Of a stretch of 64,000 nucleotides of DNA, positions 46,069 to 55,277 are shown in pieces. The DNA comes from an uncultured Chryseobacterium sp. (GTDB lineage Bacteria > Bacteroidota > Bacteroidia > Flavobacteriales > Weeksellaceae). The stretch is from contig CAJYXJ010000040.1 of assembly GCA_913778085.1 (NCBI GenBank), forward strand, positions 62,001 through 126,000. Direction: 5' to 3'. Below the pieces are notes generated by a model. It was not told the DNA's origin, did not search any database, and saw only the letters and a program-made list of their open reading frames with translations. Position 1 is the stretch's first letter. Every line of letters starts with the position of its first letter. Both the position numbers and the translations under genes were made by a program.

Positions 46069-46235
46069 TAGAATTTCGTTTAAATTTTTGTAAAACGAAA
46101 CTATAAAAGGTAAAACAAAAATCCAAATATTATTGCTTATTTATTAAAATCTCATATAAATTTGTATTTTTTCCTAAATAAATAAGAATGAAATAAACTT
46201 AATATTCGTATTTAATGTAAAATATTCACTTAAAA

Positions 46236-46272
46236 AAGTCAACCCGAATACAAAATTGTATTTGGGTTGACT
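46236..46272 (-). terminator. Terminator of the first GLPGLI gene
   Basis: GTCAACCC-G-AATAC pairs with GTATT-T-GGGTTGAC (one mismatch), with TTTTTT following on the - strand. Near-copy of 45714-45750. Confidence 0.82.
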
Positions 46273-46299
46273 TAAATATAATTTAGTTAATATGACTGT

Positions 46300-47205
46300 T
46301 TATTTTTTATTTTTATCTACTACTTCGACCTTTTCAATAGGATTGTCATTTGCATTAAAAAAGTCTTTATATGTTTTTTCCTGTTTTTTTATCATATCTC
46401 CTAATGTTCCATCCATTCCAGGAATTGTTTTAGACATTAATTCTGGGGTGAGATTTGGTCTAATTGAAGCAAATGGATCTTTTTTAAAATCATTGAACAT
46501 TTTCTCAAATTTTTCTTTTGAAAATTCCGATACTTTTAAATTAAGCCCATATACTTTCTCAGCATAAGATAATTCCTCCCAATTCGATACCTTTTTATTT
46601 CCTTGAAGAACCCAAGAATAATTTTTTCCTTCATCTTCAATCTTTACAATTAATCCCGGAAGTCCTGAAAATTTATACGGTCCATCTTGAAAAGGAAGTT
46701 CTGTTGTAAACCATGCCGTCCATTTTCTTCCCCCGAATTCAGTTGTTGCTTTCTGGGCATTGTAAGCACCGATTTTTTCTTTTTCGGTAGAAATTTTCCA
46801 ATTGAATTTTACATTTTCACTATAAGCTATATTAATTGGAGAATTTCCATTCAGTACTCTATCTACATATTGAACTTTTATATCAGGATAAAATTTCACA
46901 ACTTTTTCCGAAAACTTTGGCATTCTCATAGATTTTGACATGTCTTTGAATACTCCTGATTTTTGCATTGCCTCAATCTGAACTTTCATGATAGAATCCT
47001 GAGCAATCATTGTATAATCTCTGTAAACAGATCTGTCTTTTATGATATCAAGAACTGTCATTACTTTATCCAATTTTACAGAATCTTTTTTCGGCTTAAA
47101 CGTCAGTTCATAGAAAAACCGGTTGGCCGTTTCTTTTGAATCATTGTTCTGGGCACTTGCAAATGCAAAAATTGCCATCAGGAATATTGAAAATAGCTTT
47201 TTCAT
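46300..47205 (-). CDS. GLPGLI family protein, copy 1
   Basis: A 301-residue exported protein with signal peptide (KKLFSIFLMAIFAFASAQ). The naming motif appears as SGLPGLIVKIED near residue 178, preceded by WTAWFTTELPFQDGPYKF. GLPGLI proteins are secreted, of unknown function, and usually sit beside TonB-dependent receptor-like genes, as here. ATG at 47205 is chosen over one 30 bases upstream because it starts the signal peptide. Ends in a Lys-rich tail (EKVEVVDKNKK). Confidence 0.88.
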   Translation of the reverse strand: MKKLFSIFLMAIFAFASAQNNDSKETANRFFYELTFKPKKDSVKLDKVMTVLDIIKDRSVYRDYTMIAQDSIMKVQIEAMQKSGVFKDMSKSMRMPKFSEKVVKFYPDIKVQYVDRVLNGNSPINIAYSENVKFNWKISTEKEKIGAYNAQKATTEFGGRKWTAWFTTELPFQDGPYKFSGLPGLIVKIEDEGKNYSWVLQGNKKVSNWEELSYAEKVYGLNLKVSEFSKEKFEKMFNDFKKDPFASIRPNLTPELMSKTIPGMDGTLGDMIKKQEKTYKDFFNANDNPIEKVEVVDKNKK

Positions 47206-47349
47206 TTTAATAAGACTGTTTCTACCATTAGTCAACGTTTTGCCGTTTTTGTTACAGATTTTTTTATTTTATTTTTATCTGTACTTTATTAATTTAATTT
47301 ACAGAAGGACTAAGCTATTCCTGATAACTTCATTTTGGCGTGACCAATA

Positions 47350-47377
47350 AAAAAGGCTGCCCTTTTGGGACAGCCTC
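47350..47377 (-). terminator. Terminator of the beta-barrel protein gene
   Basis: AGGCTG-C-CCC and GGG-A-CAGCCT form a stem around TTTT; on the - strand a TTTTTT run follows. 24 bases after the stop codon. Confidence 0.8.
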
Positions 47378-47400
47378 TTCTTAAGTATATTAAAATCTGT

Positions 47401-50079
47401 TTATTTAAAATTGAATTTTACTGTAAACATTACCTGGCTTGGGCGCAGTAAATATCTTGTAAATGTTGTATTGATTGTATTAATATCGAATGTTTCAAAT
47501 ACTTTCTTATTCGCGATATTCATCCATTTCAGTTCAAAATCGATTTTTTTCTTAGACCAGGTAAACTGATAGGATACATCATAGAATCCGTTATGATACT
47601 TTTGATTTTGCGCATTGGTATTGACCTGGTCCCAGTTGAATCCGATGGTATGGTTTTCAATCGGATAGAAGAATAAGGCCAAATTGTGGTTGAATCCTGT
47701 AGTAGTGGCATTGGAGTTCACATTTCCTTCACTTGTCTGTTTTGTTTTCCTAAAGCTGGCATTGTAATCTATGCTCATCCAGCTGAAATAGGTATTGTTG
47801 AATTTCACACCGAAAGACTGACCGTTGTTTTTATTGGTAAAAGATCGATCATTAAGAAAAGCATCTGATGTAGAAGTCGTATTGTTATAACTTAAGGAAG
47901 CATTCGTCTTGAATTTAGGGAAGTATTTTCCAACCTCTGCAACGTACGTATTCGTCAGCACATGGTTTTCCTGTTCAATATAGCTCATTAAAGTATATCC
48001 TGAAACAATGGTAGGATTGGAGATCAGGTTTCTTCTTGCATCAGAAAATCTGTAGTTGACATTAAAAAACAGATTGTTGAGCGGGTTTCTGTATTCAAGC
48101 CGCGTTCCCGCTGATTTATTGTTATTCTGAGGAATCGGATTTTTTGGGTCCATGGCATTGATTCCGGCCGGACTGGTCATAATCAATCCCGAATATGCGG
48201 TATTAATTTCACCGAAATTATTGTTGATATTGGCATTTGCCGACGCTTTCCAGAAAGACGCAAAGTTATACTGAGCAAAGATACTTGGCTCGAATGTCAC
48301 TTTATTTAACTCTCTTGAAACCAGCCTTACCGGATCATCTGCCTTGATATTGTTGGAATTTACCGGGAAATTAGCATATAACATCCAGGAATCACTTTTA
48401 TAATTTACACCCACGCTTCCGTAAGGAGTTGCCGTTGTATATTTAAGATCATTATAATAACTCTGCCCGTAACCAAAATAGGTTCCTTCTTCCAGCTTTG
48501 TCAATGCAGAATTAAGATCCGTCGTTTTAAAGTTAAATCCCACTTCCGGTGTAAAGGTCCAGCCTTTTTTAGAGAATCCGATATTAGCTGAATGATTGGC
48601 TTCAAAGGTTTTAAGCCTTAAATTCTGTCTTACGGTTTCTGCATAGGGACCTACATTGAATCCCGGGATATCCAGATAAGATGCAGGAGTAACATCCAGG
48701 GTCTGACGGTCGGTCTGATAGCTGATGTAAGACAGAACATTTACCATTTTTTCTTTCCACGGAATAATGGTGCTCAGTGAGTTCTGGAAAGAGGTCGTAG
48801 GCGACTCGAGCGCTTCTTCGCCATGTCTCTGTATTCCTTTATCCGTATCCGTTCTGTCTGCGATCCCTCTGTCTGCATTCCAGTATTGTGAAAAGCTGGT
48901 GGTGTTTTTGAAAAATCCTTTTTTCGCGTTTTTAGTAAAGATCAATTCTCCTTTTGCCTTATCGGTATAAAAATTATTTAAAATATTTACCGTATTGGAC
49001 GTTCCGTTAAAATAATTCTGTTCACTGTAAGATTCTCTTTCCACCGCATTATTTGTGTAGTTTGCATTGGCCTTCAGTTCCCATTCTTTTTTCTTATCAA
49101 TATTGGTCAGGTAATTGGCAGATACATAATGTACATTATTCATCAGATATCTTTTTACCGGAAGATTCGGGGTGCTTGCATTTTCCACATTCAGCCAGTC
49201 GTTCTGGCTGGCATTGATCCTTCTCCCTTCAAACCTGTTCCCGAATGATAAAATATTCCCTTCGTTTTCTACCTGCTCCCCAACATTGTTTGCTTTATAG
49301 TTTACGACCCACTGGCTTTTCTGTCCGAAAAACATGGGAGTAAGCTTAATGTTCCACAACAGTGGGCTGGCTCCTGCGCCGACTTCTCCTCTTCCGGTCA
49401 TAGTCACGGAGTTTTTAAGCTTGATGTTGATGGCCGCCTGATCAGACGGTACTTTGTCCTGTAAAATCTTTACCGGCTGGTGGTTTTCCAAAACTTCCAC
49501 TTTCTGTACCGCATCTTTCGGAAGCGAGTTGTTGATGGTTCCGTAGCCGCCTTCCATTAAGTCTTTTCCGTTGACGTAAAATTTATTGATGGCATTCCCC
49601 TGGTAAAGAATGGTTCCGTCCGTATTTACTTCAATTCCCGGCATTTTCTTCAAAACATCCGCCAGGGTCCTGTCGCTTTTACTGTCGAATGCTTTCAGGT
49701 CGTAAGAAATGGTATCGCCTCTGGCAGTAACCATTTTGGTTTTAAGTTTTACTTCTTTGATCTCCGTAGCTTCCGAATCCATCTTGAAGTTCAGAGTCTG
49801 ATCGCTGTTGCTGATCTGGCGGGTCACCGATTTTTGATTAAAGGCCTTCACCTTTAGATCAACGTTGGATTCTGCAGAAGTGAAGGTTACTTTATATTCC
49901 CCCTTCGAATTGGTAATTCCGTAAGCAAGGATGGCATCCTTTCCCGGCTCTTCCACCGTCACACTTGCACTTGGAATCCCAACCCCGTCTTCATCCGTAA
50001 TTTTCCCCGAAACCGTTTTCTGTGCGAAAGCGATTACAGAGAAAAAAATCATCAGAAATAAAGAAATTTTCGATTTCAT
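47401..50079 (-). CDS. TonB-dependent-receptor-like outer-membrane beta-barrel protein
   Basis: An 892-residue outer-membrane protein. Signal peptide (SLFLMIFFSVIAFAQ), then a carboxypeptidase-regulatory-like domain (VSGKITDEDGVGIPSASVTVEE), a plug-type region (LADVLKKMPGIEVNTDGTILYQGNAINKFYVNG, then DAVQKVEVLENHQPVKIL) and ~650 residues of beta strands ending in Phe-Asn-Phe-Lys, as expected for BAM recognition. No SusD partner is present. Its neighbour is a GLPGLI gene on the same strand, a frequent pairing. Cargo unknown; peptide-related export or import is speculation. Confidence 0.9.
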   Translation of the reverse strand: MKSKISLFLMIFFSVIAFAQKTVSGKITDEDGVGIPSASVTVEEPGKDAILAYGITNSKGEYKVTFTSAESNVDLKVKAFNQKSVTRQISNSDQTLNFKMDSEATEIKEVKLKTKMVTARGDTISYDLKAFDSKSDRTLADVLKKMPGIEVNTDGTILYQGNAINKFYVNGKDLMEGGYGTINNSLPKDAVQKVEVLENHQPVKILQDKVPSDQAAINIKLKNSVTMTGRGEVGAGASPLLWNIKLTPMFFGQKSQWVVNYKANNVGEQVENEGNILSFGNRFEGRRINASQNDWLNVENASTPNLPVKRYLMNNVHYVSANYLTNIDKKKEWELKANANYTNNAVERESYSEQNYFNGTSNTVNILNNFYTDKAKGELIFTKNAKKGFFKNTTSFSQYWNADRGIADRTDTDKGIQRHGEEALESPTTSFQNSLSTIIPWKEKMVNVLSYISYQTDRQTLDVTPASYLDIPGFNVGPYAETVRQNLRLKTFEANHSANIGFSKKGWTFTPEVGFNFKTTDLNSALTKLEEGTYFGYGQSYYNDLKYTTATPYGSVGVNYKSDSWMLYANFPVNSNNIKADDPVRLVSRELNKVTFEPSIFAQYNFASFWKASANANINNNFGEINTAYSGLIMTSPAGINAMDPKNPIPQNNNKSAGTRLEYRNPLNNLFFNVNYRFSDARRNLISNPTIVSGYTLMSYIEQENHVLTNTYVAEVGKYFPKFKTNASLSYNNTTSTSDAFLNDRSFTNKNNGQSFGVKFNNTYFSWMSIDYNASFRKTKQTSEGNVNSNATTTGFNHNLALFFYPIENHTIGFNWDQVNTNAQNQKYHNGFYDVSYQFTWSKKKIDFELKWMNIANKKVFETFDINTINTTFTRYLLRPSQVMFTVKFNFK

Positions 50080-50336
50080 AATTTATTATTTGCTTTATTA
50101 GTTAATAGTTCCTGACTTTTGTTACACCCTTATAAAGATTGTATGAAAAGGGAAAAGTTAAAGCTCGTTTTTATAACTACAAACATAGTTATAATTATTT
50201 AAATCTTACTTTTTATTTTTTTAATCATTTTTCGGCAACAGATGAAAAAAATTCTATGTTTTGGATATTATTCTTTAAAATTCCGGTAGAAAAAGAATTT
50301 TCAGGGTTATTGCTATTTATTCTTTGCCTAATTGTA

Positions 50337-50344
50337 TACATTTG
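50337..50344 (+). promoter_or_regulatory. -7 element of the XRE regulator
   Basis: TACATTTG fits TAnnTTTG and lies 16 bases before the ATG at 50361, which supports that start over the long upstream open frame. Confidence 0.5.
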
Positions 50345-50360
50345 TAAAAAGAATATTACC

Positions 50361-50723
50361 ATGGGAGTAGGAACCAACCTTAAAAGACTCAGAAGCAAAA
50401 CAAAATTTTCCCAGCAGGAAATTGCCGATATGTTGGGATTGGATAGGAATACCTATACCAACTGGGAAAATGAAACCACAGACATCAAATCACAATACAT
50501 TCCTAAACTGGCAGAAATCTTTCAGGTAAGTATTTTAGATCTTTTTGAAGCCGGAAAAAAAGATACTGGTTATAACAAGTTTGAAAATTTTGCTATGAAA
50601 GATAATTCCTCTATTGCTCAAACCGATTTCCAACAAGGTATTATCATCAACATTACCGATTCTGAAGCGGCCAAAATTATCAGTTCCCAACTGGAAGAAT
50701 TGATTAGAAGCCTGAAAAAATAA
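50361..50723 (+). CDS. XRE-family helix-turn-helix regulator
   Basis: A 120-residue cytoplasmic regulator. HTH_3 domain at residues ~5-60 (NLKRLRSKTKFSQQEIADMLGLDRNTYTNWENETTDIKSQYIPKLAEIFQVSILDL), then a short C-terminal part (GIIINITDSEAAKIISSQLEELIRSLKK), likely for dimerisation. The open frame extends to 50139, but the upstream part is hydrophobic, A/T-rich and lies before the promoter element, so ATG at 50361 is used. Divergent from the beta-barrel gene; it could regulate it. Confidence 0.85.
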   Translation: MGVGTNLKRLRSKTKFSQQEIADMLGLDRNTYTNWENETTDIKSQYIPKLAEIFQVSILDLFEAGKKDTGYNKFENFAMKDNSSIAQTDFQQGIIINITDSEAAKIISSQLEELIRSLKK

Positions 50724-50773
50724 GATAATAAATGACTTTTTATATCAATCCATTTTAATTTTAAGAACCTAAA

Positions 50774-51508
50774 TTATTCAAAAGGCTTCAATTCTAAAGG
50801 ATTGTTATTCATCTGTCTGAGCTTTTCAAGTTTTTTCTCAAATTCTTTTGTCTGTTGCACTGGCATTCCCGGAAAGCTTGCTATGGAAAATTCTGAGTTT
50901 TCACGAGCTTTAAGGTAGTTTGATTTACTTAGTTTTTTATAGTTGTTAAGATTAAGCTTTAAAACAATATTCTCTTTTTTCAGATCTTCAATTACAAATT
51001 TGTACTGTCCGGTACTGTCTGAAACTTCAAAAACCAATCCAGGCAAACCTCCGAATTTTACAGGACCAAATGGAAAAGGATATTCTTTAGCAAAATAGGC
51101 TGACCAGTTCCTTCCAAATTTTCTCGCCGTAGCCAGCTGACAGTTAACCCCGTTAATTAACTTTTTCCGATCTTGTATCTTCCAGTCGAATTTTGTGTTT
51201 TCATCATAAGCAATAAGCGTCTGAACATATTGGCCACTTACACTATAAGTATTATTGATGTATAAAAACCTTTCAGGAAAATAACTTCCTATCCCAAAAT
51301 CACCTGTATTTTCAAACTGGTAATTTGTATCTGAAGCAAAATATGAGGAATTATGACCGAAAATAAAAGTAAAGTCTTCGTTCTTTATGTTATTATCTCC
51401 CAGCTGCATCGTCCCCCTGTAATGGGCGGTGAATTCCCCATAAATGGTTTGTGAAAAAGCATAATTTATCAGGTTCAGAGCAAATAAGATTGTTATTAAT
51501 TTTTTCAT
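50774..51508 (-). CDS. GLPGLI family protein, copy 2
   Basis: A 244-residue exported protein with signal peptide (KKLITILFALNLINYAFSQ). The motif reads FGGLPGLVFEVSD near residue 153, preceded by WSAYFAKEYPFPFGPVKF, matching the same block in copy 1. A distant paralogue of 46300-47205. Function unknown. On the same strand and 64 bases downstream of a small secreted peptide gene. Confidence 0.87.
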   Translation of the reverse strand: MKKLITILFALNLINYAFSQTIYGEFTAHYRGTMQLGDNNIKNEDFTFIFGHNSSYFASDTNYQFENTGDFGIGSYFPERFLYINNTYSVSGQYVQTLIAYDENTKFDWKIQDRKKLINGVNCQLATARKFGRNWSAYFAKEYPFPFGPVKFGGLPGLVFEVSDSTGQYKFVIEDLKKENIVLKLNLNNYKKLSKSNYLKARENSEFSIASFPGMPVQQTKEFEKKLEKLRQMNNNPLELKPFE

Positions 51509-51572
51509 AATATGTATATTAATTATAAATGTAAGATAGGAAGACTCCTACCTTACATTATTAAATTAAGGA

Positions 51573-51797
51573 CTAAGGATTCAAATCAATTAAAACTATA
51601 TTTGATTTTGGCACATAGACTCCACATTGATAATAATTATTGTATTGCATGTAGGTTTTTATCTGCTCTGCTGAATAATTATCCGGAAAATTAGCACTCT
51701 GAGTGGTTCCACAAGTCGTATTCCAAGTAACATGAAATATTGCAAACGACAACATTGATAGGCATGTACAGCCTAAAATTAAAATTTTCTTTTTCAT
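51573..51797 (-). CDS. Small Cys-containing exported peptide
   Basis: A 74-residue protein with a hydrophobic N terminus (KKKILILGCTCLSMLSFAIF) and a polar mature part with two cysteines (NTTCGTTQSANFPDNYS, then NYYQCGVYVPKS). Probably secreted, with a disulphide. It could be a lipoprotein if cysteine 9 or 11 is modified, but the site fits poorly. No known family. Probably in one transcript with GLPGLI copy 2. Confidence 0.6.
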   Translation of the reverse strand: MKKKILILGCTCLSMLSFAIFHVTWNTTCGTTQSANFPDNYSAEQIKTYMQYNNYYQCGVYVPKSNIVLIDLNP

Positions 51798-52382
51798 AGA
51801 AATTGCTTTTTTTAATTGTTAATAATAATTTTTCCCGGACTGGCCCTCTTTGTCTAGAATAAGATAACCGATCCGAATGATGCATCATTATGACTTTTTA
51901 AGAAATACATGCTCCGGCAGGACACCAGAGTATGTTTCGCGAATTTCCCATTTGTGTCATACCACAAACCTATGAAGATCATATGAAATATTTTGCATAA
52001 GAAAATCAGCAAATTACGCTGTCTTTTTTAGGTATAAATCACACAATATTAGAGTTATAAAAGTTAAAATTTCTCTTTACAAAATATATTTTGACTGGAT
52101 TTTTTAGTCGATTATTCTTTCCACTGAAAAAAAATTTGTAGAGAAGGAATTTAAACGATAAATTGTTAAGGCTTATTATTTGAATTGATTTGTAGCAAAA
52201 GTCTTTCCTGAAAATCACAAAGCAAGTTGAAAAACAGTACAGGATGCACCTGATAGATTAATTCATTATTTTTTTATTTAGTCTAAATAGGTAAAAATAA
52301 TTTGCATGATAGATTAAAAAAAGCTTAAACACCTTAACATATCTATTTAATTTAATAATTTTGTAACATTAAATTTTAAGAA
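51798..52382. other. Long divergent intergenic region upstream of the JmjC-like gene
   Basis: No gene seen in 585 bases. It contains a perfect 15-base palindrome (52275-52289) and a TAnnTTTG element, TAATTTTG (52356-52363), 20 bases before the ATG at 52383. At 51973-51985 there is also TATGA-AGA-TCATA, a dyad with a 3-base spacer of unknown meaning. Confidence 0.5.
52275..52289. promoter_or_regulatory. Perfect palindrome resembling the feo operator
   Basis: TATTTAG-T-CTAAATA is a perfect 15-base palindrome, 66 bases upstream of the -7 element of the JmjC-like gene. Its half-site TATTTAG is the one present in the feo operator (45680-45700). The spacing between half-sites differs, so a common regulator is only a suggestion. 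Confidence 0.45.
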
Positions 52383-53267
52383 ATGGGAATCAATTTAAAG
52401 CCGATTGATATTGTAGATGATATTACGCAGGATGAGTTCATTGAAAAATATTTAAAGCCACGAAAGCCTGTTGTCATCAAGAACATGGCGAAAAAATGGC
52501 CCGCGTATCAGAAATGGACTATGGAGTATATGAAGGAAGTTGTAGGTGATGTAGAAGTCCCGTTATACGACAGTTCAAAGGCTGACCCTGCCGCTCCCAT
52601 TAATGCGTCCGCTGCAAAAATGAAATTTGGGGATTATATAGACCTGATTCAGCGGGAGCCGACGGATCTCAGGATTTTCCTGTTCGACCCTATAAAATTT
52701 GCGCCGAAACTGCTGGAAGATTATATTTCTCCCAAAGAATTAATGGGTGGATTCTTGGATAAATACCCGAATATGTTTTTCGGAGGACAGGGATCGGTAA
52801 CCTTCCTTCATTTCGATATCGATATGGCGCACATCTTCCATACCCATTTCAATGGAAGAAAACACGTTCTTCTTTTCGACTATAAGTGGAGGGAAAGGCT
52901 TTATCAGATTCCCTACGCAACTTACGCTTTGGAAGACTACGATATTGAAAATCCCGATTTTACCAAATTCCCTGCGCTGGACGGCGTAGAAGGTATTGAA
53001 TGCTTCCTTGAGCACGGCGATACTTTATTTATGCCTACTGGATGGTGGCACTGGATGAAATACCTGGACGGCAGCTTCTCCATATCGCTGAGAGCCTGGG
53101 ACAAATCGTGGGCGGTAAAAGCACACTCGCTGTGGAATCTGACGGTTCAGCGCAAGTTCGATGATCTTATGAAAAAGAATTTCAGGAAAAAATATATGGA
53201 CTGGAAAGAAAAGGTAGCCATCAAAAGAGCTGAGATGGCTCTGAAAAAAGGATTACCCAGAATATAA
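52383..53267 (+). CDS. JmjC/cupin-like Fe(II)-dependent oxygenase family protein
   Basis: A 294-residue cytoplasmic protein resembling factor-inhibiting-HIF-type cupins. The metal-binding triad seems complete: HFDID (His and Asp, about residues 143-145) and the distal His in MPTGWWHWMKY (about residue 221). VTFLHFDIDMAHIFHTHF and RKHVLLF, with Lys for 2-oxoglutarate, are also typical. Such enzymes hydroxylate proteins or small molecules; the target is unknown. Alone in its transcript, followed by a good terminator. Confidence 0.88.
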   Translation: MGINLKPIDIVDDITQDEFIEKYLKPRKPVVIKNMAKKWPAYQKWTMEYMKEVVGDVEVPLYDSSKADPAAPINASAAKMKFGDYIDLIQREPTDLRIFLFDPIKFAPKLLEDYISPKELMGGFLDKYPNMFFGGQGSVTFLHFDIDMAHIFHTHFNGRKHVLLFDYKWRERLYQIPYATYALEDYDIENPDFTKFPALDGVEGIECFLEHGDTLFMPTGWWHWMKYLDGSFSISLRAWDKSWAVKAHSLWNLTVQRKFDDLMKKNFRKKYMDWKEKVAIKRAEMALKKGLPRI

Positions 53268-53273
53268 TCATAA

Positions 53274-53304
53274 AAAAGACGTTTCAAGGGAAACGTCTTT
53301 TTAT
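53274..53304 (+). terminator. Terminator after the JmjC-like gene
   Basis: AAAAGACGTTT and AAACGTCTTTT form an 11-bp perfect stem, loop CAAGGG, then a T-rich tail. Confidence 0.87.
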
Positions 53305-53431
53305 TTACTCATTTAACGTGAATTCCGCCGTATTTAATTATTTTCAGATGATCATTAAAACAAAAGATTGGAATTCAGCTGATTATTTGGGTTTTACATA
53401 TAAAAACGAGTTCTATTTCGAATTCACGTAT

Positions 53432-53710
53432 TTATCTTATAATTTTCTCTTCACCGGCTTTAGCCCGGTTAAAAGCTTCCTCTGCTTCTTCATACAGTAC
53501 CTTCATCGAGATTTCGAAGCCATTGGTCATGAAATAGGTGACATGGCCTTCGACATTAAAACTTAAAAACACAATATGACCGGCATTGATCATCAGTGGC
53601 TGTCCCAAAACTTTTGCTCCTTCCAGTGAATTCGGCTTCCTGATACTTATAACGTAAGACGCTTTAATGGAGATCAAGCCACCCGGTATTGTTTTCATAA
53701 TATAAGCCAT
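53432..53710 (-). CDS. Small hypothetical protein
   Basis: A 92-residue protein from ATG at 53710 (an ATG at 53698 would give 88 residues). The product is well mixed in composition with a beta-like first half (GGLISIKASYVISIRKP, then PLMINAGHIVFLSFNVEGH) and a charged helix at the end (VLYEEAEEAFNRAKAGEEK). No family recognised. It stands alone. No terminator is seen on its side. Confidence 0.5.
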   Translation of the reverse strand: MAYIMKTIPGGLISIKASYVISIRKPNSLEGAKVLGQPLMINAGHIVFLSFNVEGHVTYFMTNGFEISMKVLYEEAEEAFNRAKAGEEKIIR

Positions 53711-53737
53711 CCTGTAATTTTCCGTAAAGTTATTCAA

Positions 53738-54063
53738 ATTAAAGCATATGAAAAAATCCCCAGTACAGACCGAGGATAATCAAAAGTATTAATATTTATA
53801 GTGATTGGTGTTTCTCTGAATCAATAATCAAAAATATTCCCGGATTGCTCCGGGAAATATTTCAGATCCCTTTTGTGTTTATTTTTTAATAGTTGCAGTA
53901 CAGCATTCAACTACTATGCCATGACCGGCTGGTCCCGGAATTTTTTTGTAAATAAATGATTTTTCAGCATATCTATCTGTTCATGTACCACAATTGCAGA
54001 ATATTAATAAAAACGGTACACTTTTAGATTGGGTGATGCTAACACACACTAAAAATATTACTT
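53738..54063. other. Intergenic region with a hairpin
   Basis: No gene. A GC-rich hairpin (AATATT-CCCGGA / TCCGGG-AAATATT, 53832-53862) lies between divergent small genes and has no obvious T run. No TAnnTTTG element was placed with confidence. Confidence 0.4.
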
Positions 54064-54228
54064 ATGAAAACATCTGCACAATCTGAAAACATCAATTCGC
54101 ACTTCAACAGAGAAATAGAACGCCAAAAAGCCATTAAGGCACTGGAAAAGGCAAAGAGCATCAAGAGAAAAGTGGTTTTCCTTCCACAGGGTGCTACCGG
54201 AAACCTTAATTATAGGGATACCTTTTAA
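54064..54228 (+). CDS. Small basic protein (54 residues)
   Basis: A 54-residue product, mostly a charged helix (HFNREIERQKAIKALEKAKSIKRK) followed by VVFLPQGATGNLNYRDTF. The composition is that of a real protein, and a perfect 10-bp terminator begins 22 bases after the stop, which argues for a genuine transcript. No family recognised. It lies just upstream of the Crp/Fnr region. Confidence 0.55.
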   Translation: MKTSAQSENINSHFNREIERQKAIKALEKAKSIKRKVVFLPQGATGNLNYRDTF

Positions 54229-54250
54229 TACTAATCCGATCATCATATAA

Positions 54251-54282
54251 AATAAGCTACCTTTTGAGTAGCTTATTTTTTT
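54251..54282 (+). terminator. Terminator after the 54-residue gene
   Basis: AATAAGCTAC (54251-54260) pairs perfectly with GTAGCTTATT (54268-54277), followed by TTTTT. Confidence 0.88.
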
Positions 54283-54537
54283 ATCATTATTTAATCAAAA
54301 AGAAGGTCCGGTTTTTGAAGCCTGATGAAATTTCGTCTGATAATTTTCAATCTTAAAAAGTTTTAATTCCAATGTAATTAAATTCAGTCTCTATTCACAA
54401 AGGATTTTAATCCGGTGATATCGGTAAGAAAAAATGAAGCAACCACAAGTATTTTGTTCCTGCCGTTGCTTCATTTACAGCCATTGATCAGGGAGATCTC
54501 CGGTGTCAAAACCTGTAGAAATAAGCATCATTGCACA

Positions 54538-55128
54538 TTAATAATAAATTTTTCGGTTTTCTATTTTCAGCTGATGGTTGTTATGCATCTTTTTTATCGC
54601 TCTGATTACGGTTTCCACCCGAAGACCTGTTAAGTTTGCCAGCTGCTGCCTGGTAAGCGGTACCTGGAAAGAATATTTGCTTCCTGTATTCCCTTTAAGA
54701 CCATCCATTACTGTTTTAATTTTATAGCAGGGATCAGGGGAAGAGATATTGAAAAGCATGATATATTTATTGTACAGCCTGTCCGCCAGACAATGCAACA
54801 TTTTGGTACAGGCTTCTGGGTTTTTTGCCAGAAGATTCAGGAAATCCCTTTTGGGCAGCTTCAGAATCCTGCACCGCGTTTTTGCTGTGGCATTGGCAGG
54901 ATAATATTTATCATTAAAAAGAAAAGATTCTCCAAGGCTCTGGCCGTCAGACAGAATATTCTGAGTAAATTCCTTGCCGTCTTCATGATAATTATTCAGT
55001 TCCACAATGCCGCGGATGATCTGAAAATAAAATTTGGGCAGATTCCCTTCATGAAAAACAGTTTCGTTCATTTCATAAGTTTCATAACTTGCGCCATATG
55101 CTAATAAGACATCTTCATCAATTATCAT
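54538..55128 (-). CDS. Crp/Fnr-family regulator, paralogue 1
   Basis: A 196-residue regulator: N-terminal cNMP-binding-like beta-roll (residues ~10-125) and C-terminal winged helix with LTRQQLANLTGLRVETVIRAIKKM. The Arg that holds cyclic-nucleotide phosphate in CRP (in a GELxLxxxxPRxA-type cassette) is absent (LGESFLFNDKYYPANATA), so the ligand is probably not cAMP. No Fe-S cysteines of FNR type. Its recognition helix is nearly the same as that of paralogue 2 (58128-58724), so both likely read the same box. Half-sites TTATGA (55216) and TCATAA (55250) lie upstream. Confidence 0.93.
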   Translation of the reverse strand: MIIDEDVLLAYGASYETYEMNETVFHEGNLPKFYFQIIRGIVELNNYHEDGKEFTQNILSDGQSLGESFLFNDKYYPANATAKTRCRILKLPKRDFLNLLAKNPEACTKMLHCLADRLYNKYIMLFNISSPDPCYKIKTVMDGLKGNTGSKYSFQVPLTRQQLANLTGLRVETVIRAIKKMHNNHQLKIENRKIYY

Positions 55129-55277
55129 ATAATGAATTTAAATGTTAAATAAATGAATATTTTAGCCTAATTATTTTTAATACACGTACAAATAACAAAC
55201 CATATAAACATATAATTATGACAAAAAATACCACATTTTAGGGAATTAATCATAAATAAATGAAAATGAAGAATTGA

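Noticed and set aside
50139-50360. N-terminal extension of the XRE regulator
   Set aside because: Hydrophobic and Phe/Tyr/Asn-rich, precedes the TACATTTG promoter element, and is not part of the HTH family; ATG at 50361 fits better.
51973-51985. Dyad TATGA-AGA-TCATA as a Crp/Fnr site
   Set aside because: The spacer is 3 and not 6 bases, and it has no promoter at the matching distance.
53318-53566. 82-codon + strand frame opposite the small hypothetical gene
   Set aside because: It lies antisense to the more convincing - strand gene 53432-53710 and its product is Phe/Tyr/Ser-rich without a fold-like pattern.
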